Source: Bordetella ansorpii
GTDB lineage: Bacteria; Pseudomonadota; Gammaproteobacteria; Burkholderiales; Burkholderiaceae_B
Direction: 5' to 3'
Length of the DNA stretch: 64,000 nucleotides
NCBI RefSeq assembly: GCF_900078705.1
Contig: NZ_FKIF01000007.1
Span: 806,001 to 870,000 of the forward strand
Numbering within the stretch: the stretch's first letter is position 1; each line of letters opens with the position of its first letter. This document shows, in pieces, positions 28,591 through 36,884 of the stretch. The position numbers were made by a program, and so were the translations under genes. The notes below the pieces were generated by a model that searched no databases, was not told where the DNA came from, and saw nothing but the letters and a program-made list of their open reading frames with translations.

Positions 28591-29463
28591 TCAGAAATCC
28601 AGTTCGATCCCGACCGGGTCGCCCGCGCGCAATCGCACGCGCTCCCGCTGGGCCACGATGGCGTTCCGGCCAAACACCACACCGGCATCCAAGGTGCGAT
28701 AGCCCGCCAGTGTGCGGCCGGGCTCGTCACCCTGCACGGCGGTGGCCTGGTCCACGTCGGGCACCGAGCAGCGCGTACAGGGCTTGACGAGCGCCAGGCG
28801 GGCCGCGCCCGCCGTGATCATGGCGGTGTAGTCTTCCTCGAACGCCGCCCATTCGCCCTGCACCACGATGTTGGGCCGGAAGCGGTTCATCGGCACCGCG
28901 GCCTTGCCCTGCGCGGCCAGGCGCGCGTTCAGGTCATCCAGCGAGGCCTGGTTGGTCACCAGCAGCGGAAAACCGTCGGCGAACCCGAACAGATGCTCGC
29001 CGTCGAAGCCTTCGGCCAGATCGGGGTGGCCGTCGCGCCAGCGGTCCACCCACTCGGCATTGGCCGGGCGGTGGGCCTGTACGTCGATCTTGAACAGCCG
29101 GCACGACCGGCCCAGGACCTGACTGAGCCATTGCGCGGCGCGGGGATGTTCGGCGCGGGCCAGGACGGCATCGCGCCACACCACCACGCGCTCTGCGGTA
29201 CCGGCCAGTTCGGAACCGTCCAGGGGCACGTCCAGCGGCGCCATGCCAGGGGCGCTCAGGCGCAACATGCCATCGGCCAGTGACGTACGGATCAGCGCCA
29301 TGGCGGGCCATTGCCGCTGGGTCATGAACTGGCCTGCCTCGTCGACCAGCATCCAGCGCCGATCATGCGCCAGGCCGGCGCGGTCCAGGTCGGACTCCGC
29401 CAGATCGATGCCGGCGCAGGACTTGATGGGGTAGATGTGCAGGCTGAGGATGCGGGCGGACAT
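28591..29463 (-). CDS. MOSC domain-containing protein
   Basis: 290 residues from the ATG at 29463 (MSARILSLHIYPIKSCAG). The N-terminal MOSC beta-barrel domain contains YPIKSCAGIDL and DRRWMLVDEAGQFMTQRQWP. The MOSC domain proper follows (NRFRPNIVV, then VKPCTRCSVPDVDQ with the conserved Cys that can hold molybdenum cofactor). This is the layout of YcbX and mARC-type proteins, which reduce N-hydroxylated compounds with the molybdenum cofactor. YcbX-type proteins often carry a C-terminal ferredoxin domain; none is present here, so it needs an external electron donor. No Shine-Dalgarno is seen before the start. Confidence 0.88.
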   Translation of the reverse strand: MSARILSLHIYPIKSCAGIDLAESDLDRAGLAHDRRWMLVDEAGQFMTQRQWPAMALIRTSLADGMLRLSAPGMAPLDVPLDGSELAGTAERVVVWRDAVLARAEHPRAAQWLSQVLGRSCRLFKIDVQAHRPANAEWVDRWRDGHPDLAEGFDGEHLFGFADGFPLLVTNQASLDDLNARLAAQGKAAVPMNRFRPNIVVQGEWAAFEEDYTAMITAGAARLALVKPCTRCSVPDVDQATAVQGDEPGRTLAGYRTLDAGVVFGRNAIVAQRERVRLRAGDPVGIELDF

Positions 29464-29561
29464 GGGAGGAAACCGGTCGGTGGCGAAAGCCGCCAGCATA
29501 GCGCGATCCTGTGGCGGTGCGTGCTTGCGATGACCGGGAGACCCGCCCGGCGCGGGCCGCA

Positions 29562-30110
29562 TCAACCGGAGAACCCGCCCTCCGCCAGGAACCGCAATTC
29601 TTCCGCTGTGGACTCGCGCCCCAACTGCGGATTGCGATGCGGAAAGCGCCCGAAGCGCTCGATGATGCGCTGGTGAACGATTGCGAAATCCAACCAGTGC
29701 GGGTCCAGGGCCGCCATGAGCCTCACCGCGGTGGCCTGGTCATCCAGATTCTCCGAGTGTTCGAAAGGCATGTAGCAGAAGGCCCGCAGCGCCACGTCGA
29801 CCTGCGCATCCAGCCCCCCGTCCACCGCCAGGCGCGCAAAATGGCGCGCCAGCGGGTCCGTGGCAAACATGTGCGCCGTGCCACGATAGGCATTGCGCGG
29901 GAACTGGTCCAGCAGGATCAGCAATGCGAGCACGCCGTCCGCCGTGCGGGCCCAGTCGTCGCGTTCGCGCCGCGCGGCGGCCATGTGCAGGCCTTCCCAG
30001 CGCCGCCGGAAATCCTGGTCGAACTGGAAGTCCTTGCGGAACCAGCGCTGCGGTCCCGCGTCGCGCCAGAACTGCAGCACGCCCTGTGCCGTATCTTCGT
30101 ATTGCCGCAT
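29562..30110 (-). CDS. DUF924 family protein
   Basis: 182 residues from the ATG at 30110; GGAG 6 bases upstream decides this over a TTG four codons earlier. All-helical protein with family-typical segments: LQFWRDAGPQRWFRKDFQFDQ at the N-terminus, LILLDQFPRNAYRGTAHMFA in the middle and YMPFEHSENLDDQ near the end. DUF924 proteins fold like TPR repeats and have no settled function. It lies 98 bases before the MOSC gene on the same strand and may be cotranscribed with it. Confidence 0.85.
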   Translation of the reverse strand: MRQYEDTAQGVLQFWRDAGPQRWFRKDFQFDQDFRRRWEGLHMAAARRERDDWARTADGVLALLILLDQFPRNAYRGTAHMFATDPLARHFARLAVDGGLDAQVDVALRAFCYMPFEHSENLDDQATAVRLMAALDPHWLDFAIVHQRIIERFGRFPHRNPQLGRESTAEELRFLAEGGFSG

Positions 30111-30204
30111 CGGATGCTCCAAGGCAATGTGAAGGCTCGAAGCTTAGCAGCGAGTCAATCGCCAGGGGTTTCCCGCCCCTTCACGGCGCCAAGGCGGCGA
30201 ACGA

Positions 30205-31452
30205 TCAGCCGTGCAGGACAGGGGCGTGCTCCGAATCCTGGTGCGGCGCCGGTTCGACCCGGACGCGCCAGGCAATCAGCAAGGCCGCGCACAACATCAC
30301 CAGGCCAGCCACCATGAACACGGCGGCCACTCCGCCGAAGCCGAACACGGCGCCTCCGAGCGCGGCCCCCATCGCGATGGACGATTGCACCGAGGCCACC
30401 ACCATGCCTCCCGCGCTTTCGGCCTGATCGGGCACCGCGCGCGCCACCCAGCTCGACCACGCCACCGGGACGCCGCCGAACGCCAGGCCCCACAGTGCCA
30501 CCAGCGACATCAATCCCGCCACAGGCAGGGGCAACAGGATCATTCCCAGCGCCGCGCCGCCGACCAACGCCGGCATCAGCACCAGCGTGACCCGCAGGCT
30601 GCGCTCCATCAGCCAGCCCGCCAACAGCGTTCCGGCGAAATTGGCGGCGCCGAAGCCCAACAGCATCAACGCCAAGGCCTCGACATCGACATGCGCGATG
30701 CTCTGCAGCGCCGGCCGGATATAAGTGAACAACGCGTACTGCCCCGTATGCGCGAGCACGCAGCCCAGCATGCCTGTCGCAATGCCAGGCCGGCGCAGCA
30801 ACTCGATCACGGAGGCCGTCCGCGCCGACTGGCGCGGCGCCATGCGTGGCAGCGCGTACCACTGCACCGCCAGCGTCAGGACGCCGACCGCCGCGGCGGC
30901 GATGAAGGCGCTGCGCCAGCCGTACAACCCGCCCAGGTAGCTGCCCAGCGGCACCGACACGACCGTGCCCACCGCGATGCCACTGAAGATGATCGACAGC
31001 GCCCGCGGCACCCGCCGGGGCGGCACCAGCCGCATCGCGACGGCGGCGGCCATGCTCCAGAATCCGCCGAGGGCAACCCCCAGCAATACGCGCATCGCCA
31101 ACAGCGCGAGCAGACTGTCGGACAGCGCCACCAGCAGATTGGACGCGATCATCAACAGCGTGAATCCCAGCAGCACCCCGCGGCGGTCCATCCCCCGCGT
31201 CAACCCGGGCACCAGCAGCCCGGCAAACAGGGCCACCCCCGCGGTGACCGTAACCGCCTGCCCCGCCAGCGCCTCGGAAACGCCGAGATCGGTCGCCATG
31301 GGGGTCAGCAGACTGGCCGGCAGATACTCCGCGGTCAGCAGCCCGAATACACCAATCGCGAGCGAGAACACCGCCAGCCAAGCGCCAGGAGGCACTCGTC
31401 CCATATCCCGACCCGCTTCGTCAGGCTCATCATTCATCTGTTTTTCGCGCAT
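30205..31452 (-). CDS. MFS transporter (sugar/drug efflux type)
   Basis: 415 residues with about twelve membrane helices. The motif A-like loop (GLTRGMDRRGVLLG) and the early TAEYLPASLLTPMATDLGV, followed by AGQAVTVTAG, match the AraJ/SotB/YdhP branch of the major facilitator superfamily. Members export arabinose-like sugars or drugs by proton exchange. It is divergent from the AraC regulator at 31515, with 62 bases between the starts, so it is probably controlled by that regulator. Its substrate is unknown. Confidence 0.88.
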   Translation of the reverse strand: MREKQMNDEPDEAGRDMGRVPPGAWLAVFSLAIGVFGLLTAEYLPASLLTPMATDLGVSEALAGQAVTVTAGVALFAGLLVPGLTRGMDRRGVLLGFTLLMIASNLLVALSDSLLALLAMRVLLGVALGGFWSMAAAVAMRLVPPRRVPRALSIIFSGIAVGTVVSVPLGSYLGGLYGWRSAFIAAAAVGVLTLAVQWYALPRMAPRQSARTASVIELLRRPGIATGMLGCVLAHTGQYALFTYIRPALQSIAHVDVEALALMLLGFGAANFAGTLLAGWLMERSLRVTLVLMPALVGGAALGMILLPLPVAGLMSLVALWGLAFGGVPVAWSSWVARAVPDQAESAGGMVVASVQSSIAMGAALGGAVFGFGGVAAVFMVAGLVMLCAALLIAWRVRVEPAPHQDSEHAPVLHG

Positions 31453-31514
31453 TGCCGAACATCCTTGGTCAATCTTCAGAGGCTTCAGTCTAGGGACAAG
31501 GAGCAGGATGATCT

Positions 31515-32507
31515 ATGATGAAAAATCCTGTTTTCTTGACCGAAACGACGAACATGACGCAACAGGAATCGTTCGCCCCATCCACGGATCTCATCAGCGA
31601 ACTGCTCACGGGCATGCGCTTGCGCGGTGTCCAGTACCGCCGCATCCAGGCAGGCCCGGATTTTGGCCTGGCATTCAAAAGCCGGCCGGGGCATGCTTAT
31701 TTTCATTACCTGGCCGTCGGCCACGCCCAACTGAGGACAGACGACGGCGCCCTGCACACGCTGCCCGCCCGCAGCGCGGTGTTCCTGCCTCGCGGAGACG
31801 CCCATCAGTTGCTGTCCCGGGCGGACCTGCCCGTGCAGGACATCGATACTTTCCAGGCCGCCCCCCTCGGCGATGCGGTCAGCGGCGTGGACACCTGTCC
31901 CAGCACCCATCCCGTGCCCAGCGCGGTGCTCTTCTACGGGTGCATGACGTTCGACCTGGGGGGCATGCACGCCCTGGCGAGATTGATGCCGGCCATCATG
32001 ATCGCCGAGACCGATGCGCGACGTTACCCCGCGATGACGCCGATGCTCGATGCCATGAAGAGTGAGATATGCGCGGGCCGGATCGGCTTCGCGGGCATTC
32101 TGGCTCGATTGGCGGAAGTCATGGCCGCCATGATCGTGAGGGGCTGGGTCGAGCGCGGCCGCGATCACGCGACCGGGCTGGTGGCGGCGCTGCGCGATCC
32201 CCGGTTGGGCCGGGCCCTGCTCGCCCTGCACAGAAGGCCAGGACACGATTGGACGGTGGAAGAACTGGCGGCGCAATCGCACGTCTCGCGGTCGGTATTC
32301 GCGCAGCGGTTCCAGGCCATGCTGGGCACGCCGCCATTGCGCTACGCCATCCAGTTGCGGATGCGGCTGGCCTCTCAATGGCTGTCCGAAGACAGGCTGC
32401 CCATCGATACGGTCGCACAGCGTCTGGGCTATACGTCGCAAGCCGCCTTCAGCCGCGCATTCAAGCGCGTCACCGGTCATTCGCCCGGGGCCGCGCGGCA
32501 GCGCTGA
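31515..32507 (+). CDS. AraC family transcriptional regulator (cupin_6 type)
   Basis: 330 residues; the ATG at 31515 follows an AAGGAG-containing leader (a second ATG is next to it). The N-terminal cupin-like effector domain (FHYLAVGHAQLRTDDGALH, AVFLPRGDAHQLL) precedes a C-terminal pair of helix-turn-helix motifs. These are visible as WTVEELAAQSHVSRSVFAQRF and DTVAQRLGYTSQAAFSRAFKR. It should sense a small molecule and control the divergent MFS exporter; the 62-base gap would hold both promoters and the operator. No convincing promoter boxes were found there. Confidence 0.92.
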   Translation: MMKNPVFLTETTNMTQQESFAPSTDLISELLTGMRLRGVQYRRIQAGPDFGLAFKSRPGHAYFHYLAVGHAQLRTDDGALHTLPARSAVFLPRGDAHQLLSRADLPVQDIDTFQAAPLGDAVSGVDTCPSTHPVPSAVLFYGCMTFDLGGMHALARLMPAIMIAETDARRYPAMTPMLDAMKSEICAGRIGFAGILARLAEVMAAMIVRGWVERGRDHATGLVAALRDPRLGRALLALHRRPGHDWTVEELAAQSHVSRSVFAQRFQAMLGTPPLRYAIQLRMRLASQWLSEDRLPIDTVAQRLGYTSQAAFSRAFKRVTGHSPGAARQR

Positions 32508-32570
32508 GATCGGCCGCGTCATGCCACCAGCCTGGCCATGGCCAGGCCCCGCCCGGCAAGGCTCGCACCC

Positions 32571-32600
32571 AAAAAAAGCCCGCCATCGAAGATGGCGGGC
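32571..32600 (-). terminator. intrinsic terminator of the ectoine operon
   Basis: On the minus strand GCCCGCCATC pairs with GATGGCGGGC around TTC, followed by seven T residues. It lies 60 bases past the ectD stop and also closes the convergent space after the AraC gene. Confidence 0.93.
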
Positions 32601-32660
32601 CCCAGTCATACCGTGCGTCGCCGAGGCCGCGCCGGCACGCGGCCGCAGCGACGCGCGGCG

Positions 32661-33584
32661 TCACACGAGCTTGAGCGTGTCCAGCGGGGTCAGAGCCTTG
32701 AAGCTCTTGCGCGTGGCGATGTGCTCGGGGCGCGGATCCAGCCCGTACTTGGGCGGGTTCAGCGTGTTCTCCATGCTGTTGTAGACCATGAAGACGTTCG
32801 AACGCGGGTACGGCGAGATGTTGCTGTTCGAGCCATGCATGGTGTTGCAGTCGAAGAACACCACCGAGCCCGCCTTGGCCATCATCGTGCGCAGCCCGCC
32901 GCCCTGTTCGGTCAGCAGTTGCAGGCTGACCGCATCGGGCACGCCGTATTCCTGCTTCTTCAGCGACTGCTTGTAGTGATCGCGCGGGGTTTCACCCACG
33001 CACGAGATGAAGTGGCGGTGCGAGCCCGGCACCAGCATCAGCGGGCCGTTGGTGGCATCGTTGTCCGACAGCAGCACCGAGCAGCTCAGCGCGCGCATGG
33101 CGGGCATGCCGTCTTCCACATGCCACGTCTCGAAGTCCGAGTGCCAGTAGAACTCCTTGCCCTTGAAGCCAGGCTTCATGTTGGCGCGGGTCTGGTGCAG
33201 GTATACCTCGGAGCCCAGGATCTGGCGCGCCACGTTGACCAGGCGCGGCTCGCGCGCCAGGCGCTCCATGACCTGGCTGAACACGTGCACCATGAAGATG
33301 GAGCGCACGGCGTTGCTGCCGGGTTCGGTGATGGCTTCCTCGCGGCGCACGATGGCCGGGTCGCGCGTCATGCGGTCGACCTCGGCGATCAGCGCGGCCA
33401 CTTCCTTGTCGGTGAACAGGTCTTCCAGCAGCAGGAAGCCGTCGCGCTCGTAGCTGCCCAGCTGTTCGGCGGTCAACGCGTTGGCATACTTGCCTTCGCC
33501 GTAGACCACGGGATCCTGGCGGGCCAGGATGGCGGAACCTCGGTCCGTGCGCGAGGCGTACGGATCCTTCGCAGGTGAGATCAT
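32661..33584 (-). CDS. ectD: ectoine hydroxylase
   Basis: 307 residues from the ATG at 33584, which has AGGAGG 7 bases upstream. Non-heme iron, 2-oxoglutarate-dependent dioxygenase that turns ectoine into 5-hydroxyectoine in the cytoplasm. The iron-binding HxD motif is in FYWHSDFETWHVEDGMP, with the distal His in NTMHGSNSNISPYPRSN and an Arg for 2-oxoglutarate nearby. Length and sequence are typical EctD. It is the last gene of ectRABCD, 16 bases after ectC, so both ectoine and hydroxyectoine are expected. Confidence 0.97.
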   Translation of the reverse strand: MISPAKDPYASRTDRGSAILARQDPVVYGEGKYANALTAEQLGSYERDGFLLLEDLFTDKEVAALIAEVDRMTRDPAIVRREEAITEPGSNAVRSIFMVHVFSQVMERLAREPRLVNVARQILGSEVYLHQTRANMKPGFKGKEFYWHSDFETWHVEDGMPAMRALSCSVLLSDNDATNGPLMLVPGSHRHFISCVGETPRDHYKQSLKKQEYGVPDAVSLQLLTEQGGGLRTMMAKAGSVVFFDCNTMHGSNSNISPYPRSNVFMVYNSMENTLNPPKYGLDPRPEHIATRKSFKALTPLDTLKLV

Positions 33585-33600
33585 GGATATCCTCCTGTCG

Positions 33601-33999
33601 TCAGGCCGCTTTCTCGACCGGCAGCGCGTAGACGCCATCGGCATCGTGCACTTCCTGGCCGGTCAGCGGCGGATTGAAGACGCAGATGACGCGCAGCGGC
33701 TCCTTGCCGCCGCACAGCCAGTGCTCGTCGTTCTCGTTCAGGGCGTAGACCACGCCGGGGCCCAGCGCGTGCGTCTTGCCGTCGGCGATCACTTCGATCG
33801 AGCCGTCGCCCTCGATGCACCACACGGCCTCGAGGTGGTTCTTGTAGTGGATGTGGGTGCGCGTGCCCGGAAAGATGGTGGTCTCGTGGAACGAGAAGCC
33901 CATGCCATCCTTTTTCAGCAGCACCCGGCGGCTCATCCAGGTATCGGTGCGGACCTCGTCCTCGGTTCCGATCACATCCTTGACGTTACGTACGATCAT
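33601..33999 (-). CDS. ectC: L-ectoine synthase
   Basis: 132 residues, standard EctC length. It cyclises N-gamma-acetyl-2,4-diaminobutyrate to ectoine. Cupin-fold features are visible: GMGFSFHETTIFPGTRTHIHYKNHLEAVWCIEGDGSI contains the metal-binding His/Glu/Tyr region in pieces such as THIHYKNHLEAVWC, and NENDEHWLCGG follows. Its ATG overlaps the ectB stop as ATGA, so translation is coupled. Written as HIHYKNH and EAVWCIEG, these are hallmark EctC segments. Confidence 0.97.
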   Translation of the reverse strand: MIVRNVKDVIGTEDEVRTDTWMSRRVLLKKDGMGFSFHETTIFPGTRTHIHYKNHLEAVWCIEGDGSIEVIADGKTHALGPGVVYALNENDEHWLCGGKEPLRVICVFNPPLTGQEVHDADGVYALPVEKAA

Positions 34000-35303
34000 C
34001 GACGCTTTCCTCCAAAGTTGAGCACACGGGCGGGTTGGGCATCCTCGGCCAGGGCATCGGCCACGCTGGCCTCGATGATGTCCAGGCCACGGGTCAGCAA
34101 TTCATCCTCGATGGTCAGGGCCGGCAGCACCTTCAGCACTTCGTCGTGCGCGCCGGCGGTCTCGATGACCAGGCCGCGCTCGAAAGCCTTGCGGGCGATG
34201 CGGTTGGCCAGGTCCGGCTGGTTGCCGGTGACCAGGCCCTGGATCAGGCCGCGGCCGCGCACCGACAGGCCGGCGTTCGGATAGCTGTGCGCCAGGTTCT
34301 CCAGCCAGTCGCGCACCAGGCGTTCCTTGCGCTGCACGTCAGTGGCGAAGGCATCGCTGGCCCAATAGGTTTCCAGCGCCTGCGTGGCGGTGACGAAGGC
34401 CAGGTTGTTGCCGCGGAACGTGCCGCTGTGGGCGCCCGGCTTCCAGACGTCCAGCTCGGGCTTCATCAGCACCAGCGACATCGGCAGGCCGAAACCCGAC
34501 AGCGACTTCGACAGCGTGATGATGTCCGGGCGGATGCCGGCGGACTCGAAGCTGAAGAAGCTGCCGGTGCGGCCGCAGCCGACCTGGATGTCGTCGACGA
34601 TCAGCAGCATGTCGTGGCGGCGGCACAGCTTTTCCAGTTCCTTCAGCCACCGCAGGGTGGCGACGTTGACGCCGCCTTCGCCCTGCACGGTCTCGACGAT
34701 CACGCCCGCCGGCTTGTCCAGGCCGCTGCTGGGATCGTCCAGCATGCGTTCCAGATAGGCGATGGTGTCGACGTCGGGACCGAAGTAGCCGTCGTACGGC
34801 ATGAACGTCGTGTTGCCCAGCGCATAGCCCGCGGCGTCGCGGAACTTCATGTTGGCGGTGGCCGCCAGCGAGCCGCCGGACACGCCGTGGAAACCATGCG
34901 TGAACGAAATGATGTTCGAACGGCCCTTGACCTGGCGCGCGATCTTCAGCGCGGCCTCGACGGCGTTGGTGCCGGTGGGCCCCGTGAACTGCAGGGTGTA
35001 CTGCCAGTTGCGCGGCTTGAGCAGCACGCGATCCACGGTTTCAAGGAAACGCTTCTTGGCGCTGGTGGCCATGTCCAGGCCATGCACCACGCCGTCAGAT
35101 TGCAGGTACTCGACCAGCTTTTCCTTGAAGACGGGATTGTTGTGGCCGTAATTGAGCGTGCCGGCGCCGCTGAAGAAGTCGATGTACTCGGTGCCTTCTT
35201 CATCAATCAGCAGAGAACCGCGTGCCTGGCTGAACACCACCGGGAACGAACGGATATAGCCTCGCACCTCCGACTCCATCCGTTCAAAAATTTTCAAGTC
35301 CAT
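33996..35303 (-). CDS. ectB: diaminobutyrate-2-oxoglutarate transaminase
   Basis: 435 residues from the ATG at 35303 (MDLKIFERMESEVRGYIRSF), preceded by AAAGGAG. PLP enzyme that converts aspartate semialdehyde and glutamate to 2,4-diaminobutyrate, the first step of ectoine synthesis. Class III aminotransferase motifs are clear: FFSGAGTLNYGHNNP, FTGPTGTNAVEAALK, MLLIVDDIQVGCGRTG, and the PLP-lysine segment TLSKSLSGFGLP near residue 265. It overlaps ectC by 4 bases. The gap to ectA is 96 bases, the only sizeable gap in the operon. Confidence 0.97.
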   Translation of the reverse strand: MDLKIFERMESEVRGYIRSFPVVFSQARGSLLIDEEGTEYIDFFSGAGTLNYGHNNPVFKEKLVEYLQSDGVVHGLDMATSAKKRFLETVDRVLLKPRNWQYTLQFTGPTGTNAVEAALKIARQVKGRSNIISFTHGFHGVSGGSLAATANMKFRDAAGYALGNTTFMPYDGYFGPDVDTIAYLERMLDDPSSGLDKPAGVIVETVQGEGGVNVATLRWLKELEKLCRRHDMLLIVDDIQVGCGRTGSFFSFESAGIRPDIITLSKSLSGFGLPMSLVLMKPELDVWKPGAHSGTFRGNNLAFVTATQALETYWASDAFATDVQRKERLVRDWLENLAHSYPNAGLSVRGRGLIQGLVTGNQPDLANRIARKAFERGLVIETAGAHDEVLKVLPALTIEDELLTRGLDIIEASVADALAEDAQPARVLNFGGKRR

Positions 35304-35399
35304 GGCAACTTTCTCCTTTAGTAGCTTAGGTTGACAGGCGAACACCTGCCCGCCGGTGAGCCAGAACGGCGCCGGTCGGAAGGCGTCACGGTGGTAGGG

Positions 35400-35981
35400 C
35401 TAGGCCGTCAGCGCAGCCCGGGCGGGGGCTTGCTGAAACGGACCTATCTTCAAGAGCATCTCGTCGTCGTGGTCGGCGCCACCGAAGGCCTGCCGGTCGA
35501 ACAACGGCTGTTCCGCGACGTGGGCGCCGGCTTCGCGGGCCAGGCCGGTGAAAGTGCGGCGCGAGGCCTTGTTGTCGGGACCGACGGTGGTTTCGAGATG
35601 GCGTACGTGTTCGAGTCCCGGACGCTGCAGCAATTCGCGCAGCATGCGGCGGGCCAGACGGTGGCCTCGGGCGCGGGCATGCACGGCGACCTGCCAGACG
35701 AACAGCACGTCGGGGCGCTCGGGGATGGAGTAGGCGGAGATGAAGCCGTCGATGCGGCCGCCGCTGCTTTCAGCGACGATGCAGGTAGCGGCGTTGTGCT
35801 CGCACAGCAGCAGGTAGGCGTAGAGCGAGTTGACGTCCAGCGGCGGGCACTCGCCGATCAGGCGGTGGATGGCGGCGCCATCGTTGCGCCGCGGCTGGCG
35901 CAGGGTGTATTGCGCGGGGTCTGTGTCAGTGACACCGGTGTTGGGGCCGGTGGGTGTTGCATACAGATCGATTTTCTTCAT
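35400..35981 (-). CDS. ectA: L-2,4-diaminobutyric acid acetyltransferase
   Basis: 193 residues. GNAT-fold enzyme that acetylates diaminobutyrate with acetyl-CoA, the second step of ectoine synthesis. Typical segments are [39 protein letters not shown] (acetyl-CoA loop) and [16 protein letters not shown]. Its ATG overlaps the ectR stop as ATGA, so regulator and enzyme are coupled. The N-terminal 25 residues ([16 protein letters not shown]) are a polar extension. Confidence 0.96.
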   Translation of the reverse strand: MKKIDLYATPTGPNTGVTDTDPAQYTLRQPRRNDGAAIHRLIGECPPLDVNSLYAYLLLCEHNAATCIVAESSGGRIDGFISAYSIPERPDVLFVWQVAVHARARGHRLARRMLRELLQRPGLEHVRHLETTVGPDNKASRRTFTGLAREAGAHVAEQPLFDRQAFGGADHDDEMLLKIGPFQQAPARAALTA

Positions 35982-36538
35982 ACGACCAATCCCGATTCTG
36001 GCGGCGCTCCACCAGTGGGCACTTCAAGAATGGGCGAGGCCGGATCGCTGTGTGCTTCGATCGCGTGCCCCCCCTGTTCCATCAGTTCCACGATGCGTTC
36101 CAGCGCCAGGGTGATGGTGGCCTGCTCCAATTCGGGCAGGGCGTTCAGGCCGTCCGCCAGATGCTTCTGCAAGGGCGACGGCGCTTCGATGGCCAGGGAC
36201 CGGCCCGCCTCGGTCGCGGACACGAAGACGATGCGGCGGTCTTCGCGGCCACGCTCGCGGCGGATCAGGCCCTTGTCCTCGAGCCTGTCCAGGATGCCCA
36301 CCACGGTGCTGGGGCTGACGTGGATCTCGCGGCTGATCGCCGTGGCCGTCAGGGGACCGTTGGCGATGACCGTGCGCAGACACATCAACTGAGGCGCCGT
36401 GATGTGGCTGACCGCCGACAACTGCCGCGAGTGCAACGCGATCGAACGCGTAATACGGCGCAGCGCCCGCAGGATGCGCAGGTCGTACTGCTGCATCGAC
36501 GGGGTGTTGGAGGAATCAGCGGTAGCCGAATTATTCAT
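35978..36538 (-). CDS. ectR: MarR family regulator of the ect operon
   Basis: 186 residues from the ATG at 36538 ([20 protein letters not shown]); the frame runs on upstream through the promoter, so the longer start is rejected. Winged-helix MarR features are visible: [47 protein letters not shown] and the wing [15 protein letters not shown]. EctR proteins repress ectABC in methylotrophic halophiles, where the gene is usually divergent; here it is the first gene of the operon and so would control itself. Two dyads flank its promoter (36564-36577 and 36615-36628). Confidence 0.92.
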   Translation of the reverse strand: MNNSATADSSNTPSMQQYDLRILRALRRITRSIALHSRQLSAVSHITAPQLMCLRTVIANGPLTATAISREIHVSPSTVVGILDRLEDKGLIRRERGREDRRIVFVSATEAGRSLAIEAPSPLQKHLADGLNALPELEQATITLALERIVELMEQGGHAIEAHSDPASPILEVPTGGAPPESGLVV

Positions 36539-36563
36539 GGTGAAAATGAGTTCAGAAAAAATG

Positions 36564-36577
36564 ATTTCTACCGAAAT
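36564..36577. promoter_or_regulatory. candidate EctR operator overlapping -10
   Basis: Dyad ATTTC-TACC-GAAAT, 5-base perfect arms, overlapping the end of the -10 box and the expected transcription start. A MarR protein bound here would block RNA polymerase. Operator function is inferred. Confidence 0.45.
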
Positions 36578-36604
36578 GATATGGCCGCGAGCCATTCCCG
36601 TCAA
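36576..36604 (-). promoter_or_regulatory. sigma-70-type promoter of ectRABCD
   Basis: On the minus strand -35 TTGACG (5 of 6) and -10 TATCAT (5 of 6) with an exact 17-base spacer. Start of transcription would be near 36568, about 30 bases before ectR. This is the best promoter in the window. Confidence 0.8.
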
Positions 36605-36614
36605 CCCATGGCAG

Positions 36615-36628
36615 ACGGAACTTTCCGT
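36615..36628. promoter_or_regulatory. perfect dyad upstream of the ect -35 box
   Basis: ACGGAA-CT-TTCCGT, perfect 6-base arms with a 2-base centre, 10 bases upstream of the -35. The 2-base centre resembles known EctR1-type pseudopalindromes. It may be a second operator or an activator site. Confidence 0.45.
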
Positions 36629-36847
36629 AAAAATGCAATTAATTAGGGAAAAATTAACAGAAGATGTTGCCATGACCGGTCACGGCAACTTCATCGTTAC
36701 ACGGAATACAGACCCGGCCCATCATGCAACCCGTCCCACCCAGCGGGGCAGGAACGACGCGGATGTTTCTGAAATGATTCGGGGACGGACGCCCTGCCCC
36801 GCCCCCGTTGCCAGGTCCGACAAATCGTTCCTGACGCGCCGTTACAT

Positions 36848-36874
36848 CCGCGGCCGGGGCCAGGCCGGCCGCGG
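36848..36874 (-). terminator. strong hairpin after parC
   Basis: CCGCGGCCGG pairs perfectly with CCGGCCGCGG around a 7-base loop, 10 bases past the parC stop. There is no T-run after it on the minus strand, so it may protect the 3' end or cooperate with Rho rather than act as a plain intrinsic terminator. Confidence 0.5.
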
Positions 36875-36884
36875 CCGCGGCGGT

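Larger units (their letters stand above)
36539..36884. other. 346-base intergenic region with ect promoter
   Basis: AT-rich for this genome near 36540-36670. It holds the ect promoter (36576-36604), two dyads that could be operators, and near its right end the strong hairpin following parC. The short plus-strand frames here look like chance. Confidence 0.8.
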
